The position numbers were made by a program, and so were the translations under genes. Positions 18,101 through 27,098 of a stretch of 64,000 bases of DNA are shown here, piece after piece. The notes beneath the pieces are model-generated. The model did no database searches. It saw only the letters and a program-made list of their open reading frames with translations, and was not told the origin of the DNA. Every line of letters starts with the position of its first letter. Positions within the stretch are counted from its first letter, which is position 1. This DNA comes from Bacteroidota bacterium (GTDB taxonomy: Bacteria; Bacteroidota; Bacteroidia; Bacteroidales; Prolixibacteraceae): NCBI GenBank assembly GCA_024278975.1, contig JAJRSD010000015.1:1-64000 (forward strand), written 5' to 3'.

Positions 18101-18447
18101 CTTGGCGTCCTGACCATCAGGATACTTATATTGCTCAGGTTCGTCCGGGAAATGGTGGTGCATACTACCAAACATATCCTGATACACATTGGATTGAAGA
18201 CGCTTCATTCATAAGGGGTGAAGGTACAACGCTTGGTTATACATTCTCAAAAACTGTTCTTGATAGGATTGGTTTAGATAAATTAAGAGTTTATGCAACG
18301 GCCAAGAATTTCTTCGTAATCACAGAATATACAGGTTACGATCCTGAAGGTGGTAGTCAGAACGGTGGTAATATAACTCCGGGTATGGACTTCTTTATGT
18401 ATCCGCGTCCTACTACATATACATTTGGGGTTAATCTCATTTTCTAA
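15184..18447 (+). CDS. SusC-like TonB-dependent outer membrane transporter
   Basis: A 1087-residue outer-membrane importer of oligosaccharides. The long, positively charged N-terminus and hydrophobic segment (to about residue 38) is the extended signal seen in Bacteroidota SusC proteins. It is followed by a carboxypeptidase-regulatory-like domain (about 60-145; VTGTIADSDGQMIPGVTI), the TonB-box-like region EEVVVVGYGTMKKRDVTGAV (about 149-168), a plug domain with TNSINSNNDPLFVVDGV, and the beta barrel ending in aromatic-rich strands (TYTFGVNLIF). Length and layout are normal. The SusD partner begins 10 bases after the stop. Together they import the product of the surface enzymes into the periplasm, powered by TonB. 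Regulation is probably through the 974-base leader. The substrate cannot be read from sequence. Confidence 0.96.
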   Translation: MKKKGINTFLQCRKVKKLLLPMKFAVILFMAGFIQVSAIESYSFDDKNPNKVLESTTGIDQTNVTGTIADSDGQMIPGVTIMEKGTTNGTVTDIDGNFSIVLQGSDPILVFSFVGMITQEINVGGQSQINITMQTDAIGLEEVVVVGYGTMKKRDVTGAVTQVTEERLLDRPAFNVAQAIGGKVAGVKVIERSGAPGGEPMIRVRGTNSINSNNDPLFVVDGVVGVGNALTMLNPNEIETMDVLKDASATAIYGARGANGVIIITTKRGISGDPIVEYNGYVTQSTMNRKFYVLDAEQMMYVVTQSWMNVEKYASSPNWPAQFDHSINPSPGHSYAQMPHLFEQGSYSIPLMGDDGQMYKPRFDTNWESEIFRPSTSTNHQLNVRGGTDKAKFGIFIGYGLDNGLLLDSRIDRYSYKINGDMKVNDWLDISANLGMNKNKEMLNDVSYFSGGIARAAVEAYSILPIKYPNNEDIYGSYAGDWSSNADFPAGETPHNPVHITNDTERVNHRTQVTGDVTFNFKITDDLTFKSNLAFDSNFLKYNEYTGKLIQSSTTARVATNQTFYWQNENYFNYNKTIGDHSFTCMVGLSWSKYAYENVDARNQYFFDDFYAWHNLGVGTASRPYVGSGDGESSLNSYFARATYSYKNKYLVTATGRYDGSSKFGTNSKYGFFPSGSIAWRILEEDFMDNVGTLSNLKLRLSVGQTGNQEIGSYVTQTFVGSTNVALGDAVYPGLYPASMGNPDLKWETTTMYNAGLDVGLFNSRINASLEVYYKLTEDMLLDVPLPQSTTTGSVRLNYGEVENKGVELTINTHNIKSKDLNWFTDITFASNQNKIVKLGPTGANIYRDYWVGGANTVLQEGESIASFFGLNRLGVYGTDEASLAARYGFVPGDTKYEDVNQDGQITFQDDGKIVGSAFPIFDMNINNNVSYKNFDFNIDIRFSYGATKENRTNHSSEDRQAMANGKNSILDAWRPDHQDTYIAQVRPGNGGAYYQTYPDTHWIEDASFIRGEGTTLGYTFSKTVLDRIGLDKLRVYATAKNFFVITEYTGYDPEGGSQNGGNITPGMDFFMYPRPTTYTFGVNLIF

Positions 18448-18457
18448 TTTTTAAAAT

Positions 18458-20074
18458 ATGAAAGAAATGAAATATATATTTATAACATTGCTAGGGCTGG
18501 GATTAATGCTTGGTTCTTGCGAGAAATTTCTGGAAGAGACACCCACAGGTTCTCTTACTGATGAATCACAAATTACTAGTACCGCTGGCGGTGAAGCTCT
18601 TGCTACAGGTGCATATAGGGCACTTCCAGATTGGACTAGTGGAGCAGTATGGTGGGGTGGTAATCGCGCCAATGCTTTAGAATATGCAACAGGTAAAGCT
18701 TATTCTCAATATCAGGGTGCCGAACTTTGGAAGTTTGAACAAAACAGTGAAAGTGGTGACAGCGAATACTTTACTCATCCTTGGAGTATGTGGTACACAG
18801 GTGTAAGAGATTGTAACCTTGCGCTTAAAATGCTTCCAGGTGTAACAGAACTAAGTAAAGATCAGATGTCTAAACTAATTGGAGAAGTTCGTACTTTACG
18901 TGCATTTTACTACTTCAGTTTGGTACGTCATTATGGAGATGTTGTTTATAATACTGAAGTTGTAACAGATTTAGCAGATGCTCCACGTGAACGCTCAAGT
19001 TTGGTTAAAATCTATGACGAAATTATTGTTCCCGATCTTGAATTTGCAGTAAACGAAAGTGCTTTGATTGATGAGCAATCATCTGATGGCAGGATTACAA
19101 AACATAGTGCAAGAGCTATTTTAGCCGATGTATATCTTACCATGGCTGGATATCCATATCAGGAAGCAGTTACTGATACTACAAAAGCATGGTGCGAACA
19201 AGGTCTTTGGACAATGACAGGGTATCCTGTTAAATCTGCAAGCGCAACTGAACTTTTACAAAAATCAAAAGCTCAATTAGATTACTTTTATGGGAAATAT
19301 GAATTAGGAAGTTTCGCAGACATCAGAAATCCTGCAATGGGTAACAAAGGTGAAGCTATTTTCCAGATTCAGTATGTTGCGGGATTAAGAAATAATGGAA
19401 TTATTGCTACAACCTTACCATTGGCAAGTCAAATTTCAATGTTTGGCGATGAAAATGGAACAGGTATTCCAAGTGTTGCATATTACAATTCGTATAATCC
19501 GGCCGATATACGAATAAAAGACAGAGTTTATTTCTTTGAAGATGATACAAAATCGTTAAAATATGATCCGAATGAGAGTCCCGCGGCTAAATTTGCTGTT
19601 AAGTTTTTGTATAAGTATTACGATACAGAGGCTATTAAAGTAACAGGTCAGTCAGGTTTGAATTTCAATATTTACAGGTATTCAGATATACTTCTTATGC
19701 ATAGCGAAGTAAACTGGGCACTTGGAATTAAAAGTGAAGATGAGGTTAAAGGAATTAATCAGATTAGAACCAGAGCCGGCTTGCCAACTTTCCAACCTGG
19801 AGAACTTTCTCTTAAAGATATTTTAAGCGAACGTGCCTACGAATTAGTATGGGAAAATAAAATGCTTTTTGATATGAGACGTACTCGTACAGCACTTATT
19901 GATGGTGCTGGAGAATTTGCAGGCATTGAAAATTTTGTTGGACATAAACCAACATCTTTTAACTACGAATTTAGTGCAAAACATCTGTTAGCACCTGTTT
20001 CGTCAATCGAGATTGATAATAACAGATTATGCTCGCAGAATTACGGATGGTTACCACAACAAGTTGGTCAATAA
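18458..20074 (+). CDS. SusD-like glycan-binding lipoprotein
   Basis: A 538-residue outer-membrane lipoprotein (lipobox LMLGSC, Cys about 22) with the SusD/RagB layout: the EKFLEETPTGSLTDE start, a helical TPR-like scaffold with LRAFYYFSLVRHYGDV, and the C-terminal IRTRAGLP / LSERAYELVWENKMLFDMRR block that is nearly diagnostic. It forms the lid of the SusC barrel and holds the oligosaccharide. The previous gene is the cognate SusC; the next is a third lipoprotein of the same operon. Confidence 0.96.
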   Translation: MKEMKYIFITLLGLGLMLGSCEKFLEETPTGSLTDESQITSTAGGEALATGAYRALPDWTSGAVWWGGNRANALEYATGKAYSQYQGAELWKFEQNSESGDSEYFTHPWSMWYTGVRDCNLALKMLPGVTELSKDQMSKLIGEVRTLRAFYYFSLVRHYGDVVYNTEVVTDLADAPRERSSLVKIYDEIIVPDLEFAVNESALIDEQSSDGRITKHSARAILADVYLTMAGYPYQEAVTDTTKAWCEQGLWTMTGYPVKSASATELLQKSKAQLDYFYGKYELGSFADIRNPAMGNKGEAIFQIQYVAGLRNNGIIATTLPLASQISMFGDENGTGIPSVAYYNSYNPADIRIKDRVYFFEDDTKSLKYDPNESPAAKFAVKFLYKYYDTEAIKVTGQSGLNFNIYRYSDILLMHSEVNWALGIKSEDEVKGINQIRTRAGLPTFQPGELSLKDILSERAYELVWENKMLFDMRRTRTALIDGAGEFAGIENFVGHKPTSFNYEFSAKHLLAPVSSIEIDNNRLCSQNYGWLPQQVGQ

Positions 20075-20098
20075 AATGAATTTATAAAAATAAAAAAC

Positions 20099-21283
20099 AT
20101 GAATAAAATGAATAGATTCATATCAATATTAGGTGTAATATTTCTATTTGCTAGTTGTAACGAACAGGCATATTTCGAAATACCTTTAGACGAAAATGGG
20201 AATGTTCTACTAACCGGAGTTTCAAGCACTGAAGTTTCGGGAATTAGTACACTCGATGATGAGTTTACTGTTATCGCCACTTTTGCTACTGCAAAATCGG
20301 GCGATGTAATGATGGTAGAATTATTACAATTGCAAGAACCGCCAAATGGTGGTACTGCAAAACAAATGCTTCCAATGGCCGGAACACAGAGAGATGTAAC
20401 CGTTGGAAGTGATCTTAAAGCTTCAGTAACTTATAGCAGAGCTGAAGCAAAATTGAATAGCCCGGGTGATATCGTTAGAGTGATATATAATGGAGCTACT
20501 GATTTTGCTAATGCCGAAGTTAAAATGGAGGCAGCTACTGCCTCGTCGAAACCAATGGTTAGTGGTATCGAAATAGATGTTGCCCGAACCTCGGAAACAG
20601 CATTTTTCAATGTAACCGTTGAGCCTAAAGCTGGTTCTTATTCAGGAAATTTGGTTGCTCAACGAAAAAATGGTGGCGACGGATCATGGGTAGATGTTAC
20701 CGGCTCTCCTTTTACCGGAGCACAACCTTTTCTAGTGCCAATATCAGGAGATGATTTTGCTGTAGGTAAAGATACAATGGAATATCGTTTTATCTCAACA
20801 TCAGGACAATACACCGATGAGATAAATACTTCTATTATTGTACGCGATCCATATTTCTTCCTAAAAAAACAAGCATCCTTGATTTTAGGAGGAGCATCTG
20901 CAGGGATAGACCTTCTGATTAATAAAGCAGTTGCCGAAGACGATCCTTCAGCGATGGTCGCTATTTCAGGCTCGCTTATGCTTAAAGGCGGTTCTGCATG
21001 GCTTGCTAATGGGAATGTTATTGAATTTGTTGTTGGTACAAAACTTTTATACGATAAAAACAACTCAACAAATATCATTGCTGCTTTCGAGGCAGGAACT
21101 GCAACAACAACTGCAGATCCTATTGCAGGAGAAGGCTATTACATATATAAAGCTGTAACCGGAACCAATGTAGAAGATACATATTACGGTATGATGAAAA
21201 TGACAAATGTTGTTCCAAATTCTTCTGTTTCTTTTGAATACAGAGTTGGAGATCAATATGCTCACCTTTCAGTTATTGAATAG
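20099..21283 (+). CDS. Surface glycan-binding lipoprotein at the SusE/F position
   Basis: A 394-residue lipoprotein (FLFASC, Cys about 20) with no catalytic motif. The remainder looks all-beta: a first Ig-like domain, then a domain starting VSGIEIDVARTS, and a C-terminal part ending VSFEYRVGDQYAH. Such proteins directly after SusD usually help bind polysaccharide at the cell surface and diverge quickly, so no family can be named. It closes the susC operon: a strong terminator begins 10 bases after its stop. Confidence 0.8.
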   Translation: MNKMNRFISILGVIFLFASCNEQAYFEIPLDENGNVLLTGVSSTEVSGISTLDDEFTVIATFATAKSGDVMMVELLQLQEPPNGGTAKQMLPMAGTQRDVTVGSDLKASVTYSRAEAKLNSPGDIVRVIYNGATDFANAEVKMEAATASSKPMVSGIEIDVARTSETAFFNVTVEPKAGSYSGNLVAQRKNGGDGSWVDVTGSPFTGAQPFLVPISGDDFAVGKDTMEYRFISTSGQYTDEINTSIIVRDPYFFLKKQASLILGGASAGIDLLINKAVAEDDPSAMVAISGSLMLKGGSAWLANGNVIEFVVGTKLLYDKNNSTNIIAAFEAGTATTTADPIAGEGYYIYKAVTGTNVEDTYYGMMKMTNVVPNSSVSFEYRVGDQYAHLSVIE

Positions 21284-21292
21284 TTTAGTTAT

Positions 21293-21333
21293 GAAGAGTA
21301 CATACAAATTTTGTATGTGCTCTTCTTTTTTTT
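21293..21333 (+). terminator. Intrinsic terminator closing the susC-susD-SGBP operon
   Basis: Hairpin arms GAAGAGTACATACAAA (21293-21308) and TTTGTATGTGCTCTTC (21310-21325) pair throughout with one G-U, the innermost bases forming the loop. They are followed directly by eight Ts. Genes downstream therefore need their own promoter or read-through. Confidence 0.9.
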
Positions 21334-21429
21334 AATTAGAGTTTAAGAATTATTTTTTCATATATTTAAACATCTTGTGTGAACTAAAAGCGTATGATTC
21401 TTTTAAAATTATAAATTAATTATTGCATC

Positions 21430-24327
21430 ATGAGAAAATTACAATTCACTTTACAAACCTTCATGCTGCTTTTGTTTTGCTGTAGTTTGCAGTCTAATAG
21501 CCAGAAGCTACTATCTTCAGAAATTAACTTTCTCAATGCCCCGGTACTTCTAAAAGAAAATGGTCAATCTTACCAGCAAGTTATTGTAAGTTATCATACA
21601 GGTAAATCAGGTAAAATTGTTTTCACTTCAGAAAATGTAGAATTGTTAGCTGCCAGTTTTAAGAATGGCGATAATAAATTCTTACTTCAGTTTAAAGCCG
21701 TAACCAAACCCAAAGAAATTAATATCTCGGTAAAAATCGATGAAAATCCTATCGGAAATTATCCTTTTACGTTAGCACCTACAAAAAAATGGCAAGTCTT
21801 TTTTGTTCAACATTCTCATACCGACATCGGTTATACCCGACCGCAATCGGAAATTTTAGCAGAACAACTGCGCTATATTGACTACGCACTGGATTATTGC
21901 GATCAAACAGATAATCTCCCCAACGATGCTAAATTCCGATGGACATGCGAATCGGCATGGGTAACCCGTGAGTATCTGCGCTCTCGTCCGCAAAAGCAAA
22001 TAGAACGATTAAAAAAACGAATAGCCGAAGGTAGAATCGAAGTTACTGCAATGAGTATTAATATGGCTGAGATTGCAGATGAAAACATAATGTTTGATTT
22101 TTTACAGCCACTAAAAGATATTAAAAACAATAATATTCCTGTTAAAACAGCAATGCAAAACGACGTTAACGGTATTGCTTGGTGCATGCCCGACTATTTT
22201 AAAAATACGGGGGTTAAATATCTGATAATGGGAATTAACGAAACGCGGTCGATTTTGCCATTCGATAAGCCAACATGTTTTTGGTGGAAGTCGCCATCAG
22301 GCGAAAGGTTGCTTGCTTTTCGGGCAGACCACTATATGACCGGTAATAAATTTGGAATTGAAAGTGACAATTTTAAACCGGATAAGATGTTATGGCATCT
22401 TGCTGATCTTGATAACAGAGGTTATCCGTTCGATAAAATTGGCATACAGTTTTCAGGATATATTACCGACAACTCGCCACCATCTTTGGCAGCCTGCGAA
22501 ACTGTTAAACAGTGGAATGAAAAATATGAATATCCGAAACTGAAACTTGCTGGGGCAAGTGAGTTTATGGAATATGTTGATAAAAACTATTCTGATAAAT
22601 TACCTGTTTATAGAAATGCGTGGCTCGACTGGTGGTCTGATGGTTTTGGTTCTACATCGCGAGAAACTGCCGTTGTAAGAAAAGTCCAGAACTTAAAGCA
22701 AGTTGATGAAGGTTTACTTTCGATGGTTATAATGCTCGGTGGAGAACTGGGCTCTTCGCTGGAGAGCAAAATTGCCCATATAAGCGAAAATGTACTTTTT
22801 TTCGATGAACATACCTGCGGTGCTGATGAAAGTATTAATCATCCGTTTTCAGAAAATTCAACAAAACAGTGGTTGATGAAAGGAGCGTACGCATGGGAAG
22901 CTCTTAAAAAAGTTACATTGCTGAATGAAGAAGTATTGGCACGTTTTCAGGAGTTTCTAAAAAAAGCTGATTCACCATTGATTTATGTGATAAACTCTAT
23001 GGGATGGTCGAGGTCAGGAAATGTGGAGTTATTTATAGATTATGAAATTCTGCCTCTTAAACGAAAAGTTCGGATAATAGATATTTCAACCGGTAAAGAG
23101 ATTCCTACCCAACTTTTAAAAAAACGAAGAGACGGAGCTTACTGGACCCTTGAAGTCAGCGACATTCCTGCGATGGGATATAAAGCTTTTAAGATTGAAG
23201 TAACCGAAGATACGGCAATTACTTTTGGAGAAGTTAATCTTGAAATTCTGGAAAATAGTTTCTACAAAATAGTAATTGATAAATCTACGGGGTCGATAAA
23301 AAGTTTATTTGATAAGGAACTCAACCATGAAATTATTGATAATAAAAATCCGTACAACATTGGTCAGCTTGTAAAAGAAACATCTGCAAAACGCGACCAA
23401 CCTCCTTTTATTCATACAACTATATCGAATGTTAAAGTTGGGAAAGGTACAAACGGAGCTGTTTGGGAAAGTGTAAGAATTATCTCCGATCTTGAAGGTT
23501 TTGAAAAAGGGATGGAAGGCGAACCTAAAGGTATTGTAACCGAGATACGACTTTATAAAAACATCAAAAAGGTAGAACTTAAATATATGGCAAACAAATT
23601 AATCGTTACCAATCCGGAAGCACTCTATGTTACTTTCCCGTTCTCGTTGCCAAATTCAAAAATTGTATACGAGACCATTGGCGGTACACTTTCGCAAGGC
23701 CAGCAATTGCCCGGCTCGTCTTCCGACTGGAATGTAGCACAAAACTTTGTCTCGGTTCGCGGAACCAATGGACAAATAATAGTTGTGAGCAACGAAATTC
23801 CGCTTTGGCAATTCAGCGATTTTAATATGGGTAAGTTTGAACGATATCCGAAACCCGGTAAAACATGGCTCTATTCGTGGGTTATGAATAATTACTGGTT
23901 TACCAATTTTCGTGCATATCAGGAGGGGGCATTTAGCTGGAGTTACGTAATTACATCAACAGCCGACACAACAAATTTGGCAGCAACAAAATTTGCATGG
24001 GGAGAAAGAAATCTGTTTTTAACAAGGGTACTACCGGCCGGAAAAGATGAAAATACTCAACCTGTTCTTCAAACTCTGGAGTTAGATGGCGACAAAAATG
24101 CAGTACTTATTAATAGCCGTCCTGCTTTTAACAACAACGGAAGTGTATTACTCCACTTTCGCGAAGTTGAAGGTGTTTCTGCTAAAATTCAATTATCGTC
24201 TAAAATAGATAACCGACCAATAAAAGAGGTTAAAGAGGTGAATGTTTTAGGAGAAGAAGTTGGCATTTTGAGTAGTACCGTTTCGATAAAACCATACGAA
24301 GTGAAATTTATTGAGGTACTATTTTAA
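21430..24327 (+). CDS. GH38-like alpha-mannosidase, divergent
   Basis: A 965-residue secreted protein (signal about 1-25, LQSNSQ). A small beta domain (about 25-115) precedes a GH38 barrel. The zinc motif is H-S-H-T-D (His128, His130, Asp132). The nucleophile block, usually DxFGH, reads QNDVNGIAWCMPDYF, putting the likely nucleophile at Asp245. FDEHTCGADES carries the third zinc region. The C-terminal beta domains typical of GH38 follow. Retaining alpha-mannosidase activity is the family norm, but the changed nucleophile block and extra N-terminal domain set it apart from the GH38 at 24411. It may act on a different alpha-linked sugar. It begins the post-terminator operon, 83 bases before the second GH38. 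Confidence 0.85.
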   Translation: MRKLQFTLQTFMLLLFCCSLQSNSQKLLSSEINFLNAPVLLKENGQSYQQVIVSYHTGKSGKIVFTSENVELLAASFKNGDNKFLLQFKAVTKPKEINISVKIDENPIGNYPFTLAPTKKWQVFFVQHSHTDIGYTRPQSEILAEQLRYIDYALDYCDQTDNLPNDAKFRWTCESAWVTREYLRSRPQKQIERLKKRIAEGRIEVTAMSINMAEIADENIMFDFLQPLKDIKNNNIPVKTAMQNDVNGIAWCMPDYFKNTGVKYLIMGINETRSILPFDKPTCFWWKSPSGERLLAFRADHYMTGNKFGIESDNFKPDKMLWHLADLDNRGYPFDKIGIQFSGYITDNSPPSLAACETVKQWNEKYEYPKLKLAGASEFMEYVDKNYSDKLPVYRNAWLDWWSDGFGSTSRETAVVRKVQNLKQVDEGLLSMVIMLGGELGSSLESKIAHISENVLFFDEHTCGADESINHPFSENSTKQWLMKGAYAWEALKKVTLLNEEVLARFQEFLKKADSPLIYVINSMGWSRSGNVELFIDYEILPLKRKVRIIDISTGKEIPTQLLKKRRDGAYWTLEVSDIPAMGYKAFKIEVTEDTAITFGEVNLEILENSFYKIVIDKSTGSIKSLFDKELNHEIIDNKNPYNIGQLVKETSAKRDQPPFIHTTISNVKVGKGTNGAVWESVRIISDLEGFEKGMEGEPKGIVTEIRLYKNIKKVELKYMANKLIVTNPEALYVTFPFSLPNSKIVYETIGGTLSQGQQLPGSSSDWNVAQNFVSVRGTNGQIIVVSNEIPLWQFSDFNMGKFERYPKPGKTWLYSWVMNNYWFTNFRAYQEGAFSWSYVITSTADTTNLAATKFAWGERNLFLTRVLPAGKDENTQPVLQTLELDGDKNAVLINSRPAFNNNGSVLLHFREVEGVSAKIQLSSKIDNRPIKEVKEVNVLGEEVGILSSTVSIKPYEVKFIEVLF

Positions 24328-24410
24328 ACTCTCAATATTTATTAATTAAAATTAACTGTATATTGAATTGGAAGTAATTATAAAAGACTTAAACCATTTA
24401 AATAACTATT

Positions 24411-27089
24411 ATGAATAAAAAAAAATTGAAATATTTAATCGCAGGATTATTAATTTTCTTCAATTACTCAGGTTTTGCTGAAATATCAAATTCTGATTCT
24501 TCTTCTGAAAAAGAGAAAAAAGATACCATTCAAATTGTGGGCCATGCGCACATGGACATGAATTGGTTATGGACCTATTCTGAAACTATGAAAATGTGCA
24601 ACGATAATTTACGGCAGGTGGTTGCATTTATGGATGAATTCCCTGATTTTACGTTTATTCAAAGTCAGGCTGCAGTGTATAATTTTGTTGAGAGAGTTGA
24701 CCCTCCACTTTTTAAACTGGTTCAAAAATATGTTGAAGAGGGCCGTCTTGAACTGGCTGGAGGGATGTGGACTGAAAGCGACCAGAACCTTCCTTCAGGC
24801 GAAGCTTTAGCCCGCTCCTTTTTACTTGGGCAGCGGTATTTTAGTAGTAGGTTTAACAAAATGGCAGAAGTTGGATGGTTGCCCGATGATTTTGGTCATA
24901 CAAGCCAGTTGCCGCAAATGTTAAAACTTTCCGGAATTGATTACTTCTATTTTCACAGAACAAATCCATATATGGGCAGTTTTTACTGGACAGGACCCGA
25001 TTCTTCAAAAGTTATTTGCTATGCAAACGAAACATACAACGGTGCAATTAACGACGATTTAAAGGATAAATTGAAAGTAATAGCACCGGATAAACATCGT
25101 ATTTTACATGTTACCGGAGTTGGAGACCACGGTGGCGGCCCTACCCGTGCTAACATTAATAAGATTCATGAATTGGATAAAAGAGACAATTATCCGGCTG
25201 TAAAATTTACAACTGCCGGCGACTTTTTCAGTAAAGTGTCGAACGAGATGGATGGCCGACCAACTCACAGGGGCGAAATGCAATTTATTTTTGAGGGGTG
25301 CTATACCACGGTTGCCGACATAAAAGAGGGCAACAGAAATTGCGAAAACTCACTTTACAGCAGCGAATTCTTCAATACACTCCGTTGGATTAACGGAGAT
25401 AAATATCCTGCCGACGAGTTTAATAATTTATGGGAAACGGTAACTTTTAATCAGTTTCACGATATACTTCCCGGCTCAGCAATTAACGAAGCAAACAAGG
25501 AAGCCATTGCACGTTATTCCGAAGTACTTCGCCAGTCGAAAGAGTTGCGTGACAAAGCTTTTTGGAAAATGGCCGATGAAGTTAAATTTCAAAAAAATAT
25601 GGGGCAACCGGTTGTTGCTTACAACCTTTCCCCTGTCAGTCGCAAAACTATTGTTGAGGTCAATGTATATTCGCACGATGAACCATATACAGCAAGTGTG
25701 GCACACTGGGGAGCAAATTATTATGGAGAAAATTTCACTGCTACCGATAAAGGACAAGGGAATGTTGCAACAGTTTTGGTAAGAGATGGCTTGGGGAAAA
25801 CATATCCGGCTCAAATCGTATATTCCAAAATGACTCCTCCCGGTTATACTTCAAAAGTTCAGTTTATTGTTGACGATTTTCCTGCCGGTGGATATAAAAC
25901 ATTTTATGTTGATATGACAAAACCGGGAGAGTTTAACGATTCTATCCCATTCAGCAATAACACTTTTGAAACCGATTTTTATAAAGTAAAATTTGACATG
26001 AACGCCGGTGCAATTATTAGTCTTATTGATAAAAGCAGTAATACTGAATATGTAAAAGATGGTGGCGAACTCAACAAATTAAGAATTTATCAGGAAGACA
26101 AAAAAGGGGGAATGAAATCGTGGACAATAAATAAAATTATTAAGCAAGAGGATGTTACAAATGTGGAGAGTGTTAAAGTAATTGAAAACGGGCCGGTAAG
26201 AGTTTGTGTTGAAACTGTAAAAACGTGGGGTAAATCCCGGTTTATCGAACGTGTTTATCTGTATCGCTCGTATCCGCGAATTACTTACGACATGGAAGTA
26301 CACTGGTTAGAAACGGGAAGTGATTCTACCGATTCGCCAATGTTGAGAGCAATTTTTCCGTTAGCTATTGATAATCCCAGATTCTTCTGTCAAACTCCTT
26401 TCGATGTTGTTGAGAGAGCTATTAATGGTAAAATTAACGGAGTAGAGGTGTCGTATCCTTTTTCTCATTCCACTATTTATGGAGTAACTCCTGAAAAAAA
26501 TGACGGACAGGAAGTGCCTGCCCAAAAATGGGTCGATTTGTCAAACGGAAAGGAAGGTATTGCACTTTTAAATAGTAGTAGATACGGACACTCCTACCAT
26601 AATGGAGAATTGAGGCTCACTTTAATGAGAGCAGCAGGTGCTCCTGATATTTATCCAAACCTTGGGAAATTCAAGATTAGTTATGCGCTCTATCCTCACT
26701 CTGGCGGTTGGAAAAATGGAGTATGGCAGGAAGGTGACGATTTTAATGTGCCGATTTATGCAGCAGAACCACCTTCGCTGGCACTTGTGGGGGAACATTC
26801 TACGCGCCCCGAAGAAGACTCTTTTATTTCGCTTGAAGGTTCAGGAGTTTATATGACAGGAATAAAACAAGCTGAAGATTCAGAAGAGTTGATAATCAGA
26901 TTAGTTGAAGTTGAAGGAGAAGATAAACACATAACACTGTCGCTTCCTAAAAATGTTAAAACTGCGAGAAGATTGAATCTTATTGAGTTTCCTTTATCAG
27001 GTGTTGCTGAAACAACTGTAAACGAGAATGTAGTTTCGGTAAATATTAAATCTCACGAAATTGTTACGTTAGGTATAATACTCGAGTAA
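24411..27089 (+). CDS. GH38 alpha-mannosidase
   Basis: An 892-residue secreted enzyme with a signal peptide (about 1-24). All standard GH38 signatures are present: GHAHMDMNWLW with zinc ligands His45 and Asp49, WLPDDFGHTSQLPQ with nucleophile Asp160, and the GDHGGGPT loop. The C-terminal half shows the usual GH38 beta-sandwich blocks (RVYLYRSYPRITYDMEV, YALYPHSGGW). It releases alpha-mannose with retention, typically from alpha-1,2/1,3/1,6 mannosides. It follows the divergent GH38 and precedes a URO-D-like gene by nine bases, so it is in the same operon. Confidence 0.94.
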   Translation: MNKKKLKYLIAGLLIFFNYSGFAEISNSDSSSEKEKKDTIQIVGHAHMDMNWLWTYSETMKMCNDNLRQVVAFMDEFPDFTFIQSQAAVYNFVERVDPPLFKLVQKYVEEGRLELAGGMWTESDQNLPSGEALARSFLLGQRYFSSRFNKMAEVGWLPDDFGHTSQLPQMLKLSGIDYFYFHRTNPYMGSFYWTGPDSSKVICYANETYNGAINDDLKDKLKVIAPDKHRILHVTGVGDHGGGPTRANINKIHELDKRDNYPAVKFTTAGDFFSKVSNEMDGRPTHRGEMQFIFEGCYTTVADIKEGNRNCENSLYSSEFFNTLRWINGDKYPADEFNNLWETVTFNQFHDILPGSAINEANKEAIARYSEVLRQSKELRDKAFWKMADEVKFQKNMGQPVVAYNLSPVSRKTIVEVNVYSHDEPYTASVAHWGANYYGENFTATDKGQGNVATVLVRDGLGKTYPAQIVYSKMTPPGYTSKVQFIVDDFPAGGYKTFYVDMTKPGEFNDSIPFSNNTFETDFYKVKFDMNAGAIISLIDKSSNTEYVKDGGELNKLRIYQEDKKGGMKSWTINKIIKQEDVTNVESVKVIENGPVRVCVETVKTWGKSRFIERVYLYRSYPRITYDMEVHWLETGSDSTDSPMLRAIFPLAIDNPRFFCQTPFDVVERAINGKINGVEVSYPFSHSTIYGVTPEKNDGQEVPAQKWVDLSNGKEGIALLNSSRYGHSYHNGELRLTLMRAAGAPDIYPNLGKFKISYALYPHSGGWKNGVWQEGDDFNVPIYAAEPPSLALVGEHSTRPEEDSFISLEGSGVYMTGIKQAEDSEELIIRLVEVEGEDKHITLSLPKNVKTARRLNLIEFPLSGVAETTVNENVVSVNIKSHEIVTLGIILE

Positions 27090-27098
27090 AAAATAATA

